From contig CM055889.1 in NCBI GenBank assembly GCA_029582165.1, forward strand, positions 14,626,841-14,690,840: a DNA stretch of 64,000 nt, written 5' to 3'. Position numbers and translations under genes: made by a program. The notes below the pieces were generated by a model. It was not told the DNA's origin and did not search any database. It saw nothing but the letters and a program-made list of their open reading frames with translations. Numbering within the stretch: position 1 is the first letter of the stretch; each line of letters begins with the position of its first letter. The DNA comes from Portulaca oleracea. Lineage: Eukaryota; Streptophyta; Magnoliopsida; Caryophyllales; Portulacaceae. Below are positions 44,971 to 56,339 of this stretch, piece by piece.

Positions 44971-45640
44971 TTTCACCAACAATCAACCAACCAACACTGC
45001 AAACGATGATTTCCTGGGAAAACGAATTGAATTTCCGTTACTTTTGTTTTCCCTTTTCAAAATCTCGTTATGAATTTCTTTTCCTTTTTGTTTGATTGGA
45101 ACTTAGTTATGATTTTGTGATTTGTGATTTGTGATTTGTGATTTGTGAAGCAACCAAAAACAAAAAAGGGAAAAACAAATTCCCGAATTTTTTAAAAGTA
45201 TTTTTTTATACGGAGAAAACACTTTCTAAGAGACTACCTGAAAACAAAAAAAGGAAATTGTTTTTTTTTCCCCTTGTTAGGAACATTTTTGAATTTATAT
45301 TTTTGGATTAGAAGTGACCAATACAATATCATATTCATTTGAATAACATACAATTTATAAATTTTATCTTAAATTATACTAATTTAAAATGGAAAAACAA
45401 ATTCCTGAATATTTTAAATATTTTTAATGGAAGTGATGATGGTGATGTTGATGGTGTGCATGGCGTAATTCAGTTGATAAAGAGTATAGAAGACTGTAAG
45501 GTAGTTTCTTTTTTTTTTTTTCCTTGTGTTTGATCAACGGGACAAAAGGATGGTCATCACAAGTTTATGAGTAGTGTATATGAGTTCTACTATCAATATC
45601 ATCATCACATATATATGAGAGATGACAAGAGAACAATTTG
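44971..45640. other. Promoter of the reticulon gene and spacer
   Basis: No gene. A short tandem TGATTTGTGATTTGTGATTT is at 45115-45146, just upstream of the reticulon leader. The rest is A/T-rich. A TGATGGTGATGTTGATGG run is at 45436-45453. Confidence 0.45.
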
Positions 45641-46455
45641 AGTTCTTTCTTTTTACAACAAATTTTCAGTTTATTTGCTTTCTTTGAAATTCTTAGTTAC
45701 CATCACGTTAAACGGAGATAATACGGTTGTCCATGCTTTAGCTCACTTCTCTGCTACTCTGAGTTGTAGCAAGGTATGGATAGATGATGCTCCAAACTCT
45801 ATTTCACAGATCACAGATGTAGGATATCTTTTCAATCGTAATTCAATAATATAATTTCTTGTGGTTTGACTGTAACAAAAAATGGTAGAGATTTTGTAAT
45901 TTCTTGTGCGCCTCCATTCAATGGAAAATGGTGTCATATATTATGATTTTCAAAGAGAATGTGAGGACGAGAATCATTGAAAAGAACGAGAGATCGAGAA
46001 TCTTATAAAAGAACAAGAGATTGAAGATTTGGTAGATGAAAGAAAATGCAACGTTGAGGCCTGCTGGTTGTCGGCAAATCACAAAAGGAAGAGTAAGGTT
46101 TATAGTCAAAAGAATGGTCAGAAGCTTAGGATGACTAAGCGTGCGAACATGTTGGAAGATAAGAGTCAGTGATGATATTGAAGTTGAGATAGACCGAAGG
46201 GCTATAATTATTGACAATACTATAGGCGTGAGGCTCCTCAATGACCCATCAAATTGAAATTATTGATATTACATTGTGTTTCAGATGTGAAAGTTTGTTT
46301 TGGTTACTGTGGACGCGAAAGTCATTGCTATATTTTTTTGTGTAACAGTTTGATTGTAACATTTCTCTTTTGAAAGTGATTGTTTGCTGTTTTGGATGCG
46401 GTTTACTGTTCTCTATGAACTTTTAAGCCTTTTGTCTTTTAGTAATCGAAAAAAA
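45640..46455 (+). mobile_element. LINE 3' fragment, plus strand
   Basis: At 45690-45855 the frame reads LNGDNTVVHALAHFSATL, CSKVWIDDAPNSIS and ends at TAA, the end of a plant LINE ORF2 (RNase H region, AHxLA...W.D..P). A 3' UTR of about 600 bp follows with AACTTTTAAGCCTTTTGTC and a tail TAATCGAAAAAAA at about 46446. The tail resembles that of the retroposon at 9846-10417, so the two may share one reverse transcriptase lineage. Confidence 0.6.
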
Positions 46456-46829
46456 GAGGTTTGGGATTTAGCAAGGATATTTTCAAATAACCTGCAGACA
46501 AAAAAAGAATTCCAAAATTCTTCTAAGTTCTTTCAAACACAAAACTAAATTCAGTATATTTCTAGATGCACTTGGATTGTACCATTCTATTTGACAATAG
46601 ATCTCTGTTTCATTGATATGATGCTGAAGTCATCCATAGTTTAGCTCATGGTCTCACAATCCTGACCATCCATTGTACATGAAATTACAAGTGCCTCACC
46701 AAGAGCATCGTATTAGCTTTAGCTTGAACCTCACCCTCTTTGGCCTTGTTTCTGCAGGCCATTGATCAAAGTTGGTAGTTCATGGGCACAAAACTTTTGC
46801 CGCTCGGAATTTGCACAGGGATCTATCTA
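46456..46829. other. Spacer and 3' UTR of the PRKRIP1 gene
   Basis: No gene. A second weak LINE-end-like wording (AAGTCATCCATAGTTTAGCT near 46630) occurs. The part next to 46830 is the 3' UTR of the minus-strand gene. Confidence 0.4.
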
Positions 46830-49018
46830 TCATTCTTGACCTTCCTGTTCGCCTGCATCAGAATCTCCACTGTCAGAAGATTCGTCTCTTTGAACCACTT
46901 GCCCGTCTGCATTTAACTTGGTTCTCTTCTCCTTCTTTCTCTGCTTCTTCTTTTGACGTTTTAGCCGCTTTTTTGCCGTTCGTTCTTCAGCAGCTTTTAG
47001 CCTCTGTTCTCGGCGCATCTCAAATTCTGCCACCTCTTTCCTTCTCTGGTAGTCCACCTCCATTCTTGCAAGCCTGTCTTGTTCCTTTCGTCTCATTTGC
47101 CGATACTGCCACATGCAGAGTGTTAGCATACACAGTAAAGCACAAGGCCAAGACACATATTCATCATACAACAAACAAGCAAATCACAAAAAGTAGGCAT
47201 CCCTTGCAAGACGAGGATGGGTCAGTTCCCCTATTACCAATTTTAATTCATCCCCAGCCATCAAGATTGGCTAGCTATCCTTTGCTACTTAGCAGCCCCC
47301 CCCCCCCCAAACACCACCCCCCACCACACACACACACACCCAAAAAAAAAAAAAAACAAAACAAAAAAAGCAGAGAGAGAGCCAACTTCATGAACAGACT
47401 ATCTACCTCAACTGGCTCAGGCAGTAATCTTAGCAATTCCCAGCATCTGTGGGTTTTCTATTTGGAAGACAAGGAAAAAAGTGGAAGCAAAAATTCTACT
47501 TGTGCAAACTGATCAAGTTTTCAGCTAGAAGCCCTTACGAGACTAATGGCAAATCTTTCTGTGGAGGTGTGCCCTTGATGCCCTTCCCCTTGGTGCCAAT
47601 TCGCCAAAAGAAGGGTTTCAAGGATTACACTCCTGTCATACCCAGGTAAGCCCAGCTTACAAACTACCCCGCCTGGTTAGGAAACATCAGCCGGCCTCAT
47701 CTTTTGTACCTTTGTTCAGCACTCCATGACCAAAAAAAAAAAAAAAAAAAAGGCCCCTAAGAGCCTAACCAGACATGCAAGCAAAGCCAGATCAAGCACG
47801 AAATTTAGGTTTAATCAACCAACCATGTAGACCCAGGCCAGCTCGTCCAGATTTGGCACTGGCTGGGATATGCCAGACAACTCATTTGCCCACAATCATA
47901 GCATATGATCAGGAAAAGAAGACAACATTCACTTTAGAATGAGAACTTAGAACTTTAGGATGGGATGTGTTTGTTACCATACTCCAGAAAAAAGATAAAA
48001 TGAAGAGAAAAAAGGAACAAAGAATGCATTACGATTTAAGAATCACATAAATAATGTATGCAATGCCACTGGAGCTTGAAAGTAGACGGCATTTTATCAA
48101 ACGTTAATAGAAGCTTCTCTATGCATAAGAAGCACTCCTTCCATAACAAGCCATAATGCTGAAATGCCACTCTCTCCACCCCCACCAAGACTCGATGAAA
48201 GTCCACAACAACCTCAATATATCCTCAAAAGGAAAGCTACTCAACTATCAACTTGCAGTAGATGGGTTAAACTCACAACATTCTACTCCATTACGAATGA
48301 CTTTAAAGCAGATTGAAACCCTGTGACAAATATGCAAGGAAATAGAACCCTAAGTTATTCCACAGGCTCCCTTTGCCCGACAAATTCCATCTCATATTCA
48401 ACGAAGCCCCATGGCCAATGAAGGGAGCAACTGGATCAAATAAAAGTCTTTCCAAAGCTTCTTTGCATTGCAGTTCTTATTATCAGAAGTTGCAATTACC
48501 ACCAACATAAAACTCAATACTAAACAAAGGCTGTAGAGCATTTAGGACTTAGGAGTACAAAACCTGTCCTCAAGAATATCTAACCTCACTGAAAGTTAAC
48601 ATCTCTTGAAGCAGAACAGCAAGAGCATTTAACTTTTTAAATTTACAATTTCACCCAGATGAGATAAACAATAACAATGAAATGTAGAGTAAAAACTAAA
48701 GAATGCATTAGAAAACTCAAAGAATCAGGTTTTAAAACACACCTGGTGGAAGTCACCGGAGCCAGAACCAGCAGAACTACCGGAAGTATTGCTGACGCGA
48801 ACAGGAACATTCTCGATGATGCGACGGAGCTTGACCTCCAAATCCTCCTGTTCCTCCGGGAAAACAGGACGTGTATACTCCACAATGGCGTTTGACGACG
48901 AGCCGCCACCACTGCTAGGTGGTCTTGGCGGCAAAGAAGCCACCGCCTTTGGTGTGTCGTTCACCGCAACTATCTGTAAGTCGCCTTCCATGGTGGCCCT
49001 CGCTTCACCAGTCGACAT
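46830..49018 (-). CDS. PRKRIP1: PRKR-interacting protein 1 homologue (DUF1168)
   Basis: Two exons, 48743-49018 and 46830-47105, phase 0 (donor CAG/GTGTGT, acceptor GTGGCAG), giving 183 residues, nearly the length of the human protein. The N-terminus is Gly/Ser/Pro-rich with EVKLRRIIENVPVRV. The signature GSSAGSGSGDFHQYRQMRRK crosses the splice site at residues 82-101. A long, highly charged helix follows (RREQRLKAAEERTAKKRLKR, QKKKQRKKEKRTKL), and the tail is acidic. In animals the protein is found in the nucleus and in the spliceosomal C complex, where its helix spans the core; the plant role is inferred from this. Both exons are intact. Confidence 0.93.
47106..48742 (-). other. PRKRIP1 intron
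   Basis: A 1637-bp intron. It holds a poly(C)/(CA)/poly(A) low-complexity stretch at 47287-47370 (plus strand) and a poly(A) run at 47733-47751, but no gene. The plus-strand frame at 46772-47512 is a shadow of exon 2 plus intron. Confidence 0.85.
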
Positions 49019-49640
49019 GAGGACTGATTAATCCTCCACAAACAGTTGCAGATCTAAGATTCAAGCCCAGTGGTGCCAACAAAATTTGCTAAAAATCAAA
49101 ATTTAATGGCACTGAAAAAAAATTAACGCCACCAAACAATAAAACTTAACATTAGCCATGAAAAACAAGCATTCTAACTGCTAATTTAACCACGCACTGA
49201 ATCATTAGTAAGTTGACAAATTACGCATTCAATATTTCAATAAGCTAGCAAGTGTTTCAAATCCTACCATAAAAAATCGAGTAAAAATTTACCAAGTTGG
49301 CAATTCCGATAAGAAATTCCTAAATTAACAACATTCGTATAATCCAACTCATATATCGGTAAACGGATAAACCCTAATTGGCTCATTTGCATAAATCAAT
49401 GTAAAAACTGGCAAACCCTAATTTAACCACATTAATCATTCATATTTCATAAGGAAGAAAAAAATGATTGGAAAACCTTGATTCAAAATCAACCCATAAT
49501 CATAAGTTAAGAAGGCCAGAATAGTTGGAAAGTTGAGAAGGAACTATGGATGAATAACAGACAGAGAGAGAGAAGCTTACAAGTGATAAATCACAGGAGG
49601 CTGAGAGACAAAGATTGCGGCTGATGAGGCGGCGGTGGCC
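49019..49640 (-). promoter_or_regulatory. 5' leader of PRKRIP1, probable leader intron
   Basis: On the minus strand a donor-like CACTT/GTAAGC follows a GC-rich block at about 49580, and an acceptor-like TTGAATCTTAG precedes ATCTGCAACTG at about 49053. The A/T-rich 0.5 kb between them reads like a 5' UTR intron. The GC-rich part near 49630-49680 would be the transcript start region. Inference only. Confidence 0.45.
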
Positions 49641-50264
49641 GGCCGCGGCGGCGGTGGCGAGATTCAGGGGGTGGATGTGCCGGTGTTGTGGTTTTTCAAT
49701 CGAAGGGACAACGGAAAAGAACGAGGGAAGGAGGAGCCTGGGACACTGTCTGGGTTAGCGTCCAACAAAAGTAGCAGAGAGTGTACGTACTCTAGGCGTT
49801 GTTATTTGGATTGGTAACTTTTTTTCCAAACACTTTACATAATTCCAATCCAATTAAAACCAATTCAATCCAAATTTTATATAATTCCCAAATACTTTTC
49901 ATCTCTAAAAACACAATTTCTTAAAAAAAATATTCAATCTAATCCAATCCAATCGATCCAAAACACAATTCTTTAGATTAGTACCTATATTAATGTTTTA
50001 CTTTTTCGTTCAATAAAAACTATTCGGACTCATATTTTCTTATATCCACGCCTTGCTGCCTTGGTATGAGGGGGAAAAAGCCTTGGAGAATAATATTATT
50101 TAATTGTTCGGGTAGGTTTTTTAGTTTAAACTTTGATATGTGAGAAATTGTGAAATACATCCATTAATTCGGAACGAATGGATGATGGAATAGTTCTATA
50201 TTCAACACTTGAAAAAAAGGACTAATGTTTTGAGTTTTGGCATAATTACAAAGTTATTTATTTA
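49641..50264. other. Intergenic, no gene seen
   Basis: Starts in the GC-rich promoter end of PRKRIP1, then turns A/T-rich with AATCCAATCC words. No supported feature. Confidence 0.45.
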
Positions 50265-50918
50265 GGCCTTGTTCTTTTGTCAAGTTAGATTCAGGTTGAG
50301 TAGTTAGTTAAGTTATGATAAATTATGATAAGTTAGAATATGAAATATAATACTCCCTCCTTCCCATTTTATTTGTCACTTAAGACATGATTCACAAAAC
50401 CAATAAAACTTCCAATTTGCATTAATTTGTATTCTTGGAAATGACAAAAAGTTGAATAAAATGGTGAATAAAAAAGAAAAATGGTGAATAATAAAGAAAA
50501 ATGGTGAATAAAAGAGAAAAGTTGAAGAAAAAGATGTATAATTTGATAAATTAGTAATTAATGTGTTATTGGAATCGTAAGGTGACAGATATTATGGGAA
50601 AAAAGAAAGTTAGTTAAAGTGACAGATAATATGGGAAGGAGGGAGTAGCATAGGTTTGAGTTAAATTTGTCGTTGGGTGGAAATATTTTATTAATAAACT
50701 TTGAATATTTTGAGGTAAATAAATGAAAAAATTATAGGTGTTGGAAAAGGTGGATTGATTTGAGATTAAAATAATATTATTTGAATTTCTTTTTTATTTA
50801 AATAGTTGTTTTTTGTTTGAGTGTTTGCAGAGAGTTGGGTTAAATTAGGTTATATAAGAATAAGTTAACTTAAGTTAGGTTAAGTTAGTTAGGTTTAACC
50901 CAACTAAATAACATGACC
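50265..50918. mobile_element. Tourist-like MITE hosting a Stowaway copy
   Basis: Ends GGCCTTGTTCTTTTG and, in reverse complement, GGTCATGTTATTTAG, flanked by TTA on both sides (50262-50264 and 50919-50921). Without the nested Stowaway and its TA it is about 360 bp. TTAGTTAAGTTA-type words are inverted at the two sides. Confidence 0.6.
50353..50645. mobile_element. Stowaway-like MITE (nested)
   Basis: 293 bp, ends CTCCCTCCTTCCCATTTTAT and (reverse complement) CTCCCTCCTTCCCATATTAT, TA duplication at 50351-50352 and 50646-50647. The TIRs are nearly perfect over 20 bp. It also contains a short tandem of AGAAAAATGGTGAATAAA at about 50470-50520. Confidence 0.88.
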
Positions 50919-50921
50919 TTA

Positions 50922-51924
50922 ATTTGTAACTTAATTTTTATATTTCAACTTTTGTATATATTTCTGTCCAAAACATGATTTTCGATAATTACGTGGACCG
51001 AAATGTTCCAACCAATTTATTTTAGGTAAACTTTTTGTTGAGTTTCTTACTAATTTTGGGCCAAAATCATATTTTATAAATGTATTCTTAGATTATAATA
51101 ATTTCAATTTAAAACAAAAAGGTTTGTTAATGTAGAAATAAAACAAAATAAAAATTTGGGGGCAACAAAAGTTTACTTAAAGTACGTTGGCGGGGGCATT
51201 ACGGTTTGTTTAAATATCAAAAACCATATTTTGGCTGAAAACTGAAAATGTATTTAGTAACAAAATTGAGGGAGTATGAAGTTAGACCTTGCAAAACTTT
51301 CTTGAGACTCGACTGGGAAACAACCGAACCCAAAACTGATCAGGTACCCGAATGGGCAACCTAATCTTTACTTGAACCCTAAAGTAAACAGATTTGAAAT
51401 TGACCCAAACCGCAATCTGAAAAGTATCCAAACAAGAAAGCCACCCAAATCATCAGAACTGACCAAACCCAAAACTGAGTCATGTTTACCCCCATTAAAC
51501 CCAAATCCAAATATGACTTGAATAATTTTAGAATTTTCAAACAAGTTTAAAATTTCAAGAGGGAAGTATGTTGCAAAACTTTTGAGCTAAAAAAAAAAGG
51601 GGAGGGAAACGTTGTAGAAGACTTTGATATTTGAAGTTAATTTTATTTTACAATTAGAGGAAAATTTAGAAAGGACATAAAGTGTAATAAACCTTTGTCG
51701 CTTCCTGGCCATATTCTTATTGAATAATAGACAGAAGTTGGGAATCATAATTAAATAAGTCATTGGATTCCCATCTCATAGGGATATTTTTTGCAGTCAT
51801 GAGTAAATCAGAAGTTTGGAGCGTCTCACTTGATACATAATCCTTATCTCGAGAATCAAAGCACCAAGACTAAATATAACAATATGAAATTATTTTTTGA
51901 TATATTTCAAATTTAAGTAAATAT
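50922..51924. other. Intergenic, no gene seen
   Basis: A/T-rich with short AACCCAAA/AACCGAAC words near 51330-51500. No coding support. Confidence 0.4.
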
Positions 51925-52320
51925 GGATCGAATGTTATTTGATAGTAAAAATTTCTTTTTAGGGTAAATATGGGTCGGGTGTATTTTAATTTCGGGTAAA
52001 TTTCACTATAAATATGATCCGAGTGTATTTTGTGTAGGTAAATACGATTGGGTGTATTTCAAATTCAAGTACGGGTTAAATGTTCTTTGATTATAAAAAA
52101 TTATTTTAGTTTTATATGGGTAAGATGTTTTTTGATAGTAAAATATTTTTTTTAGGTAAATACGGGTCAGGTTTATTTTTGTTTCAGGTAAATTTCATTC
52201 TAAAAACATGACCCCGGTGTATTTCAGGTTTAGGTGAATACAAGTAAGATGTTCAAATGCAGATAAGTAAGGGTCAGATGTTCTTTAACAATAAAAATTT
52301 CTTTTAGTTTTATGTAAATA
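51925..52320 (+). repeat. Tandem repeat of about 195 bp, 2 copies
   Basis: ATGTTATTTGATAGTAAAAAT at 51931 recurs as ATGTTTTTTGATAGTAAAAT at 52125. The following GGTAAATA-GGGTC-GGTGTATTT wording also recurs with the same spacing. A partial third copy begins near 52277. Similarity is moderate. Confidence 0.6.
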
Positions 52321-52581
52321 TATCTCGATACAATTATAATATTTGTACAATGAAAATGTCAAAATTTTTAACATACGACAATCTTTAAAAAATTTTATGT
52401 TAGTATGGAAACTATATTGTACATTGTATATGAAAAATAAATTTAATACTATATGTATAACTTACATAATATTATATTATTGTTTGTAATTTTACATTTT
52501 TTTATAATCTAAGACAATATCTACTTAATATAATAAATTTAATGTATATTATTACACCAAACTTATATTGTAAAAATTATA

Positions 52582-52615
52582 ATGTCTAGTCGATTGCACG
52601 GACATTCTTTACTAG
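52582..52615 (+). repeat. Helitron-like 3' end
   Basis: A hairpin-like GTCGATTGCACGGAC is followed by ATTCTTTA and CTAG, then T. The wording parallels the 3' end of the candidate Helitron at 24435 (hairpin around GTGCATCGCAC, then CTAG). No matching TC start was found upstream, so only the end is claimed. Confidence 0.35.
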
Positions 52616-52956
52616 TAGTCTTAATAATTAGAGAATAGTTAGTAATTTTAGTATGTTGGTTTGTTTGGGCCTTCTATACGAGTGCTTGGGTAAAAATGCC
52701 CTTCAACTTTCTGAAATGGGCAAAAATGTCATTGAACTTCAAAACTAATCATTAGCGCCACTATAGTTTCCAATTTGATCAAAAATGCCCCTCAAAATTT
52801 TTTTAACCGATATCAGCCGGTTACCAACATCCTCCTCGTAATCCCCACCCTCACAAACGCACAACACTCTCCCCTCCAAACTGCTTCTCTTTCCCCAGAT
52901 CTGCATCTGCATCGACCCACCTTCACATTCTTCCATAATTTTTCAGATCTCCATCA

Positions 52957-53540
52957 ATGGCGATCCAATGGAGAACACCCCTCTTCACTCTACTCTTCCT
53001 TTCTCTCTCCCTTCACTCCCATTCCACGTCAAATCTACCGGCGGCGCCGACCCCATCTCCAGTTTCCCAGCCCGCCGCCAATCTCCCGTCGAATAACACC
53101 TCTCATCCCCCGGCAAACCTGCCGGATTCCCCAGCTCCATCTTCCGCCGTGAGTCCGCCGTATATAGCCGCCTCCGTCGGAGCCCCCCTCTCCCATTCCC
53201 CTTCCGGCCAAGCACTCGGATTCTTCGTCACAGCCGCCGGCGGAGAACGATGTCGCACCATCTCCGGCGCCGTCGTATGTGGTGGCGAATCGAGGGGCGG
53301 AAGTGGCCGACGAGCGGGAGGAGAAGGAGGCCCCTGGAAACGGCGGAATGAGCGACGGCAAGAAGGCCGACATTGCTGTGGGAGTGGTGGTCGGATTGTG
53401 CGCCGTTGGAGTTGCTGGCTTCGTTTACAAGAAACGGTAGGACAACATTCCCAGGTCGTAGTATGGGTACGAAGCTCGGAGTGGCATGATCTGAGGAACA
53501 GACAGAGTCCAAAGGGAAACCCAAGAATCAAAGAAAGAGG
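52957..53540 (+). pseudogene. Arabinogalactan-protein-like gene, captured and broken
   Basis: The ATG at 52957 opens a signal peptide (MAIQWRTPLFTLLFLSLSLH) and a Pro/Ala/Ser-rich stretch (NLPAAPTPSPVSQPAANLPS) typical of classical AGP-like proteins. After about residue 85 the true continuation moves to another frame: SPAPSYVVANRG, then MSDGKKADIAVGVVVGLCAV and GFVYKKR. There TAG (53438-53440) replaces an expected glutamine before DNIPRSQYGYEARSG. So one frameshift near 53200-53250 and one nonsense codon kill it. Intact relatives are secreted, glycosylated, membrane-anchored cell-wall proteins. Parent gene not in the window. Confidence 0.75.
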
Positions 53541-53620
53541 TTGTTGAGCGTTTGTAATTTTTCTGGGGCTGAAGTGGAAGAAGAAGGCGATACTTGGAGA
53601 GCTGCCATTGGAGGTGCTGG

Positions 53621-53638
53621 GTGGGGGGGGGGGGGGGG
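53621..53638 (+). repeat. Poly(G) run
   Basis: A G run of about 17 broken by one T, near the inner edge of the right TIR of Mutator-like element C. Confidence 0.9.
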
Positions 53639-53884
53639 ATGGGGAGGAGTGAAAGAGGAGGTGAGGGTGGGGATTAGGAGGAGGACAGAGAGTGGAGTGG
53701 ATTGTTGGTAACCTGTTCTTACCGGTTAAAGAATTTTGAGGGGTATTTTTGATTAAATTGAAAACTACAGTGGCATTAATGATCGGTTTAGAAGTTTAGT
53801 GACATTTTTGCTCATTTTGAAAAATTGAAGGGCATTTTTATCCAAGCACTCCCTTCTATACTACAACCCAACTCAACTCCCTCA

Positions 53885-54208
53885 GGGTCTGTTTGGAGAG
53901 GTAAAAGGAATGGAATAGAGGTGGAATAGGTATCTAATCCCTTTTCTTTGTGTTTGGTGAACCATTTTTGGAATGAGATTGGGAAACCCCCAGGTTTCTA
54001 ATCCCCCTCAAAAGGATGGAATTAGAACCCTCCCATATATAGGGGGTATGAAAAGGGTGGAATTAGAACCCTCTATATTAGGGTTTGATTCCATTCCCTT
54101 TTTTCACCAAACACTTTCTATTTTGGAATCAAATTCCATTCCCAACCCTCTAGATATCTAATTCCATATCCATTCCATTCCATTCCATTTTTCTCTCCAA
54201 ACATGCCC
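53885..54208. mobile_element. MITE with GTTTGGAGAG ends
   Basis: Ends GGGTCTGTTTGGAGAGGTAA and (reverse complement) GGGCATGTTTGGAGAGAAAA, with TCA on both flanks (53882-53884, 54209-54211). The body is built of GGAATGGAATAG/CCATTCCATT words in both orientations, so it can fold back. PIF/Harbinger is the best guess from the 3-bp duplication. Confidence 0.65.
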
Positions 54209-54211
54209 TCA

Positions 54212-55929
54212 ATAAGTCATTATTCTTACCCTTTCCGTTTGATTCATATGTTTGAAATTGGAAATAACCATTCCTCATAAACCCCTCACTCCTCTCCCAC
54301 GCACACCTCACCCTACACCCTTCCCTGCTACTCTAGCCTCCTGTTCGACCACCGGCCGCCGAGCACCGCCCTGATGTACGGCCAACAGGCCACCGTGCTC
54401 TTCTCTCTCTGCTTTTGTGTCACCCAATCTGTCTATTTCTTTTTGTTTTGATGTCCGTCGGCTTCTGTCTACCGACCACCGCCGGCATCGCAACCGCCTG
54501 AGTCATCGGCGACGCCGCCCCTAACGCCACCATCATCATCTTCTCAACCCTTCATTCTTCATCCCTCCATTGAAGGTAAAGCTAGCCCTAAATTTAACTT
54601 TATCCTTCTAAATTTGAACCTGGGTTTTCAAATTGCAAAATCTGTGTCTTTCTTCGTTAATTTCAAACCTCAAGTAGTTATGCTAATTTATTTTCTTATG
54701 GGTTTCAAGAATTTGAGATGTTTATGTTGGACTTGGGTGTTAACATCTGCCTAGGTATTAGATGATTGTAGATAGGTCGTACTCATGTTTGCATGGTTCT
54801 AAATGACCATAAATTCATAGTAAGTTACTGAATCATGGGGATATGTGCGGTGTAAGGTAATTTTGATCATTAAAGTATTAGAGTTTGAATGTAAAATGGA
54901 ATTCCCATTGGAATTTAACATGATATTTATGGGCTTGTATATATCAATTTGATCTTGCATGTGCACCAAAATAACTTGAGATAATTTGGGGATGGTGTTG
55001 TGTTTCAAATGTATAATAACTAAGGACACCTTTGGGAGGTAGTTTTAAGATATAGCTTTCACATGGTTTTGGAATTTCAGGATTCCGACGAGTATAACTC
55101 AAGTTATGGTGTTTTTAACCGGGGTGCCCGGCGTATATATATGATGTTGGGGTAGTAGGTTAAGGGGCATCTTTAGGGATCAAAGAGGTCTTATTAGCCT
55201 AAGTAGTACATAAAAGTTATAGTACGCTCCACAAGCTTTACGGAATGGGGTCTTATGCGTTCATTGGATTAGGGAGTGAAAAGTTGTGGCCTACCAAAGT
55301 AAGGCTCCCAACCATGTCAAATCAGAATTTTAATTCGCCGAACCTTTTTTAGAGTCAATTTCCGGTGGCTTCCAAACCTTTTCAGAATTTGTAGTCAACA
55401 TAAGAGTTGTAGTATATAATTCAAGCTTTCCATAGAGTACTCACCCACAAGTTTTTGAGGTCTAAATCTTAAGTTATGAGTTCTCAAAGTTCCCTTCCCG
55501 AATAGAAATTTCTACAGGCCAGCCGTCATGTTTGCTCATTTTCAAGTCTTTACACATATTTTTGGTCTTAAATTTTAACTAGAGAGTTGTAGAATTTATT
55601 TTTAACTTTCCAAAAAGTCCTCTTATGAAATTTTTGGAGGTCTATAGAAGAAATTATATCTCTCGCAAAATTTACTGTAAAGTCCCAAAAATTCTCCAAT
55701 CTTTTAAATTAAATTAACTTTTATTAACTTAATTAGAAAACTCCCTCCTTATCAAGAATTCAACTTTATTTACTTTAGTATTCTCATCTCAAGTGTGGTT
55801 CAAGAGGTCATTATTGCTCCTTGTTCGAGTCCAGTCAAGCTTTCAGGTTACTTTAATTGCGGGTTCAACTTTAAGGTACGCATATTGCCTGTACTTTACC
55901 AAGACTTATTTATTTGAGTTCAGATAAAC
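54212..55929. other. Repeat-like spacer, not identified
   Basis: No gene. At about 54340-54490 the sequence is GC-rich and reads like a plant 5' leader. From about 55080 on it resembles LTR material (TGTAAAGTCCCAAAAATTCT at 55676 is close in wording to the gypsy LTR start TGTAACACCCCAAAAATTTT), but no matching end was found. Confidence 0.35.
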
Positions 55930-56335
55930 AAGTTTATTAAGTAATTTAATTTTTAATTAAAAATATTAATATATAATATAAAATAAAATATTCAAATCTT
56001 AAAAAGAATAAAAATTTAAAATAAAAATATAAAGTTAAAAAATATATAAAAAAACTAAACAGTTAAATAATTAAATACTCAAAAATTAAATATAATAAAT
56101 AATAAATGTTAAAATTTTAAAAAATTTAAAAAATTCAAATTTTAAATGTTAAAATTTAAAATTTTAAAAAATTTAAAACTTAAAAATTTATATAGTTAAA
56201 ATATTGAATTATTCAAAAATGCAATCATAAAAAATCCAAAAATTAAAAATTAAAAATCAAATATTAAAATATGAAAGAAATATGAAACAAAATAGTAAAA
56301 GTAAAAATAAATAAACAATTGCTCAAACTTCAAGG
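55930..56335. repeat. Extreme AT-rich island
   Basis: About 400 bp of almost only A and T, built of AAAATTTAAA/TTTAAAATT words, directly left of the telomeric repeats. No ORF. Probably simple-sequence expansion. Confidence 0.75.
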
Positions 56336-56339
56336 AATT

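Larger units (their letters stand above)
52680..53851. mobile_element. Mutator-like element C, Pack-MULE with an AGP-like gene
   Basis: 1172 bp between perfect 10-bp duplications (CCTTCTATAC at 52670-52679 and 53852-53861). TIRs of about 150 bp start GAGTGCTTGGGTAAAAATGC on the left and GAGTGCTTGGATAAAAATGC on the right. The pairing continues through AAAAATGTCA, ATCATTA, and ACCCCTCAAAATT-like words to GGTTACCAACA. Between the TIRs lies a GC-rich copy of a plant cell-surface protein gene. No transposase. This is the cleanest Pack-MULE of the three. Confidence 0.9.

Noticed and set aside
46772..47512. 246-codon plus-strand frame
   Set aside because: It is antisense to PRKRIP1 exon 2 and runs into intron low-complexity sequence; no recognisable domain.
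52985..53531. Minus-strand frames of up to 142 codons
   Set aside because: GC-rich shadows of the captured AGP-like gene.
55676..55720. Possible start of a second gypsy LTR (TGTAAAGTCCC...)
   Set aside because: Only about 20 bases resemble the LTR start at 60326, and no end or internal region follows.
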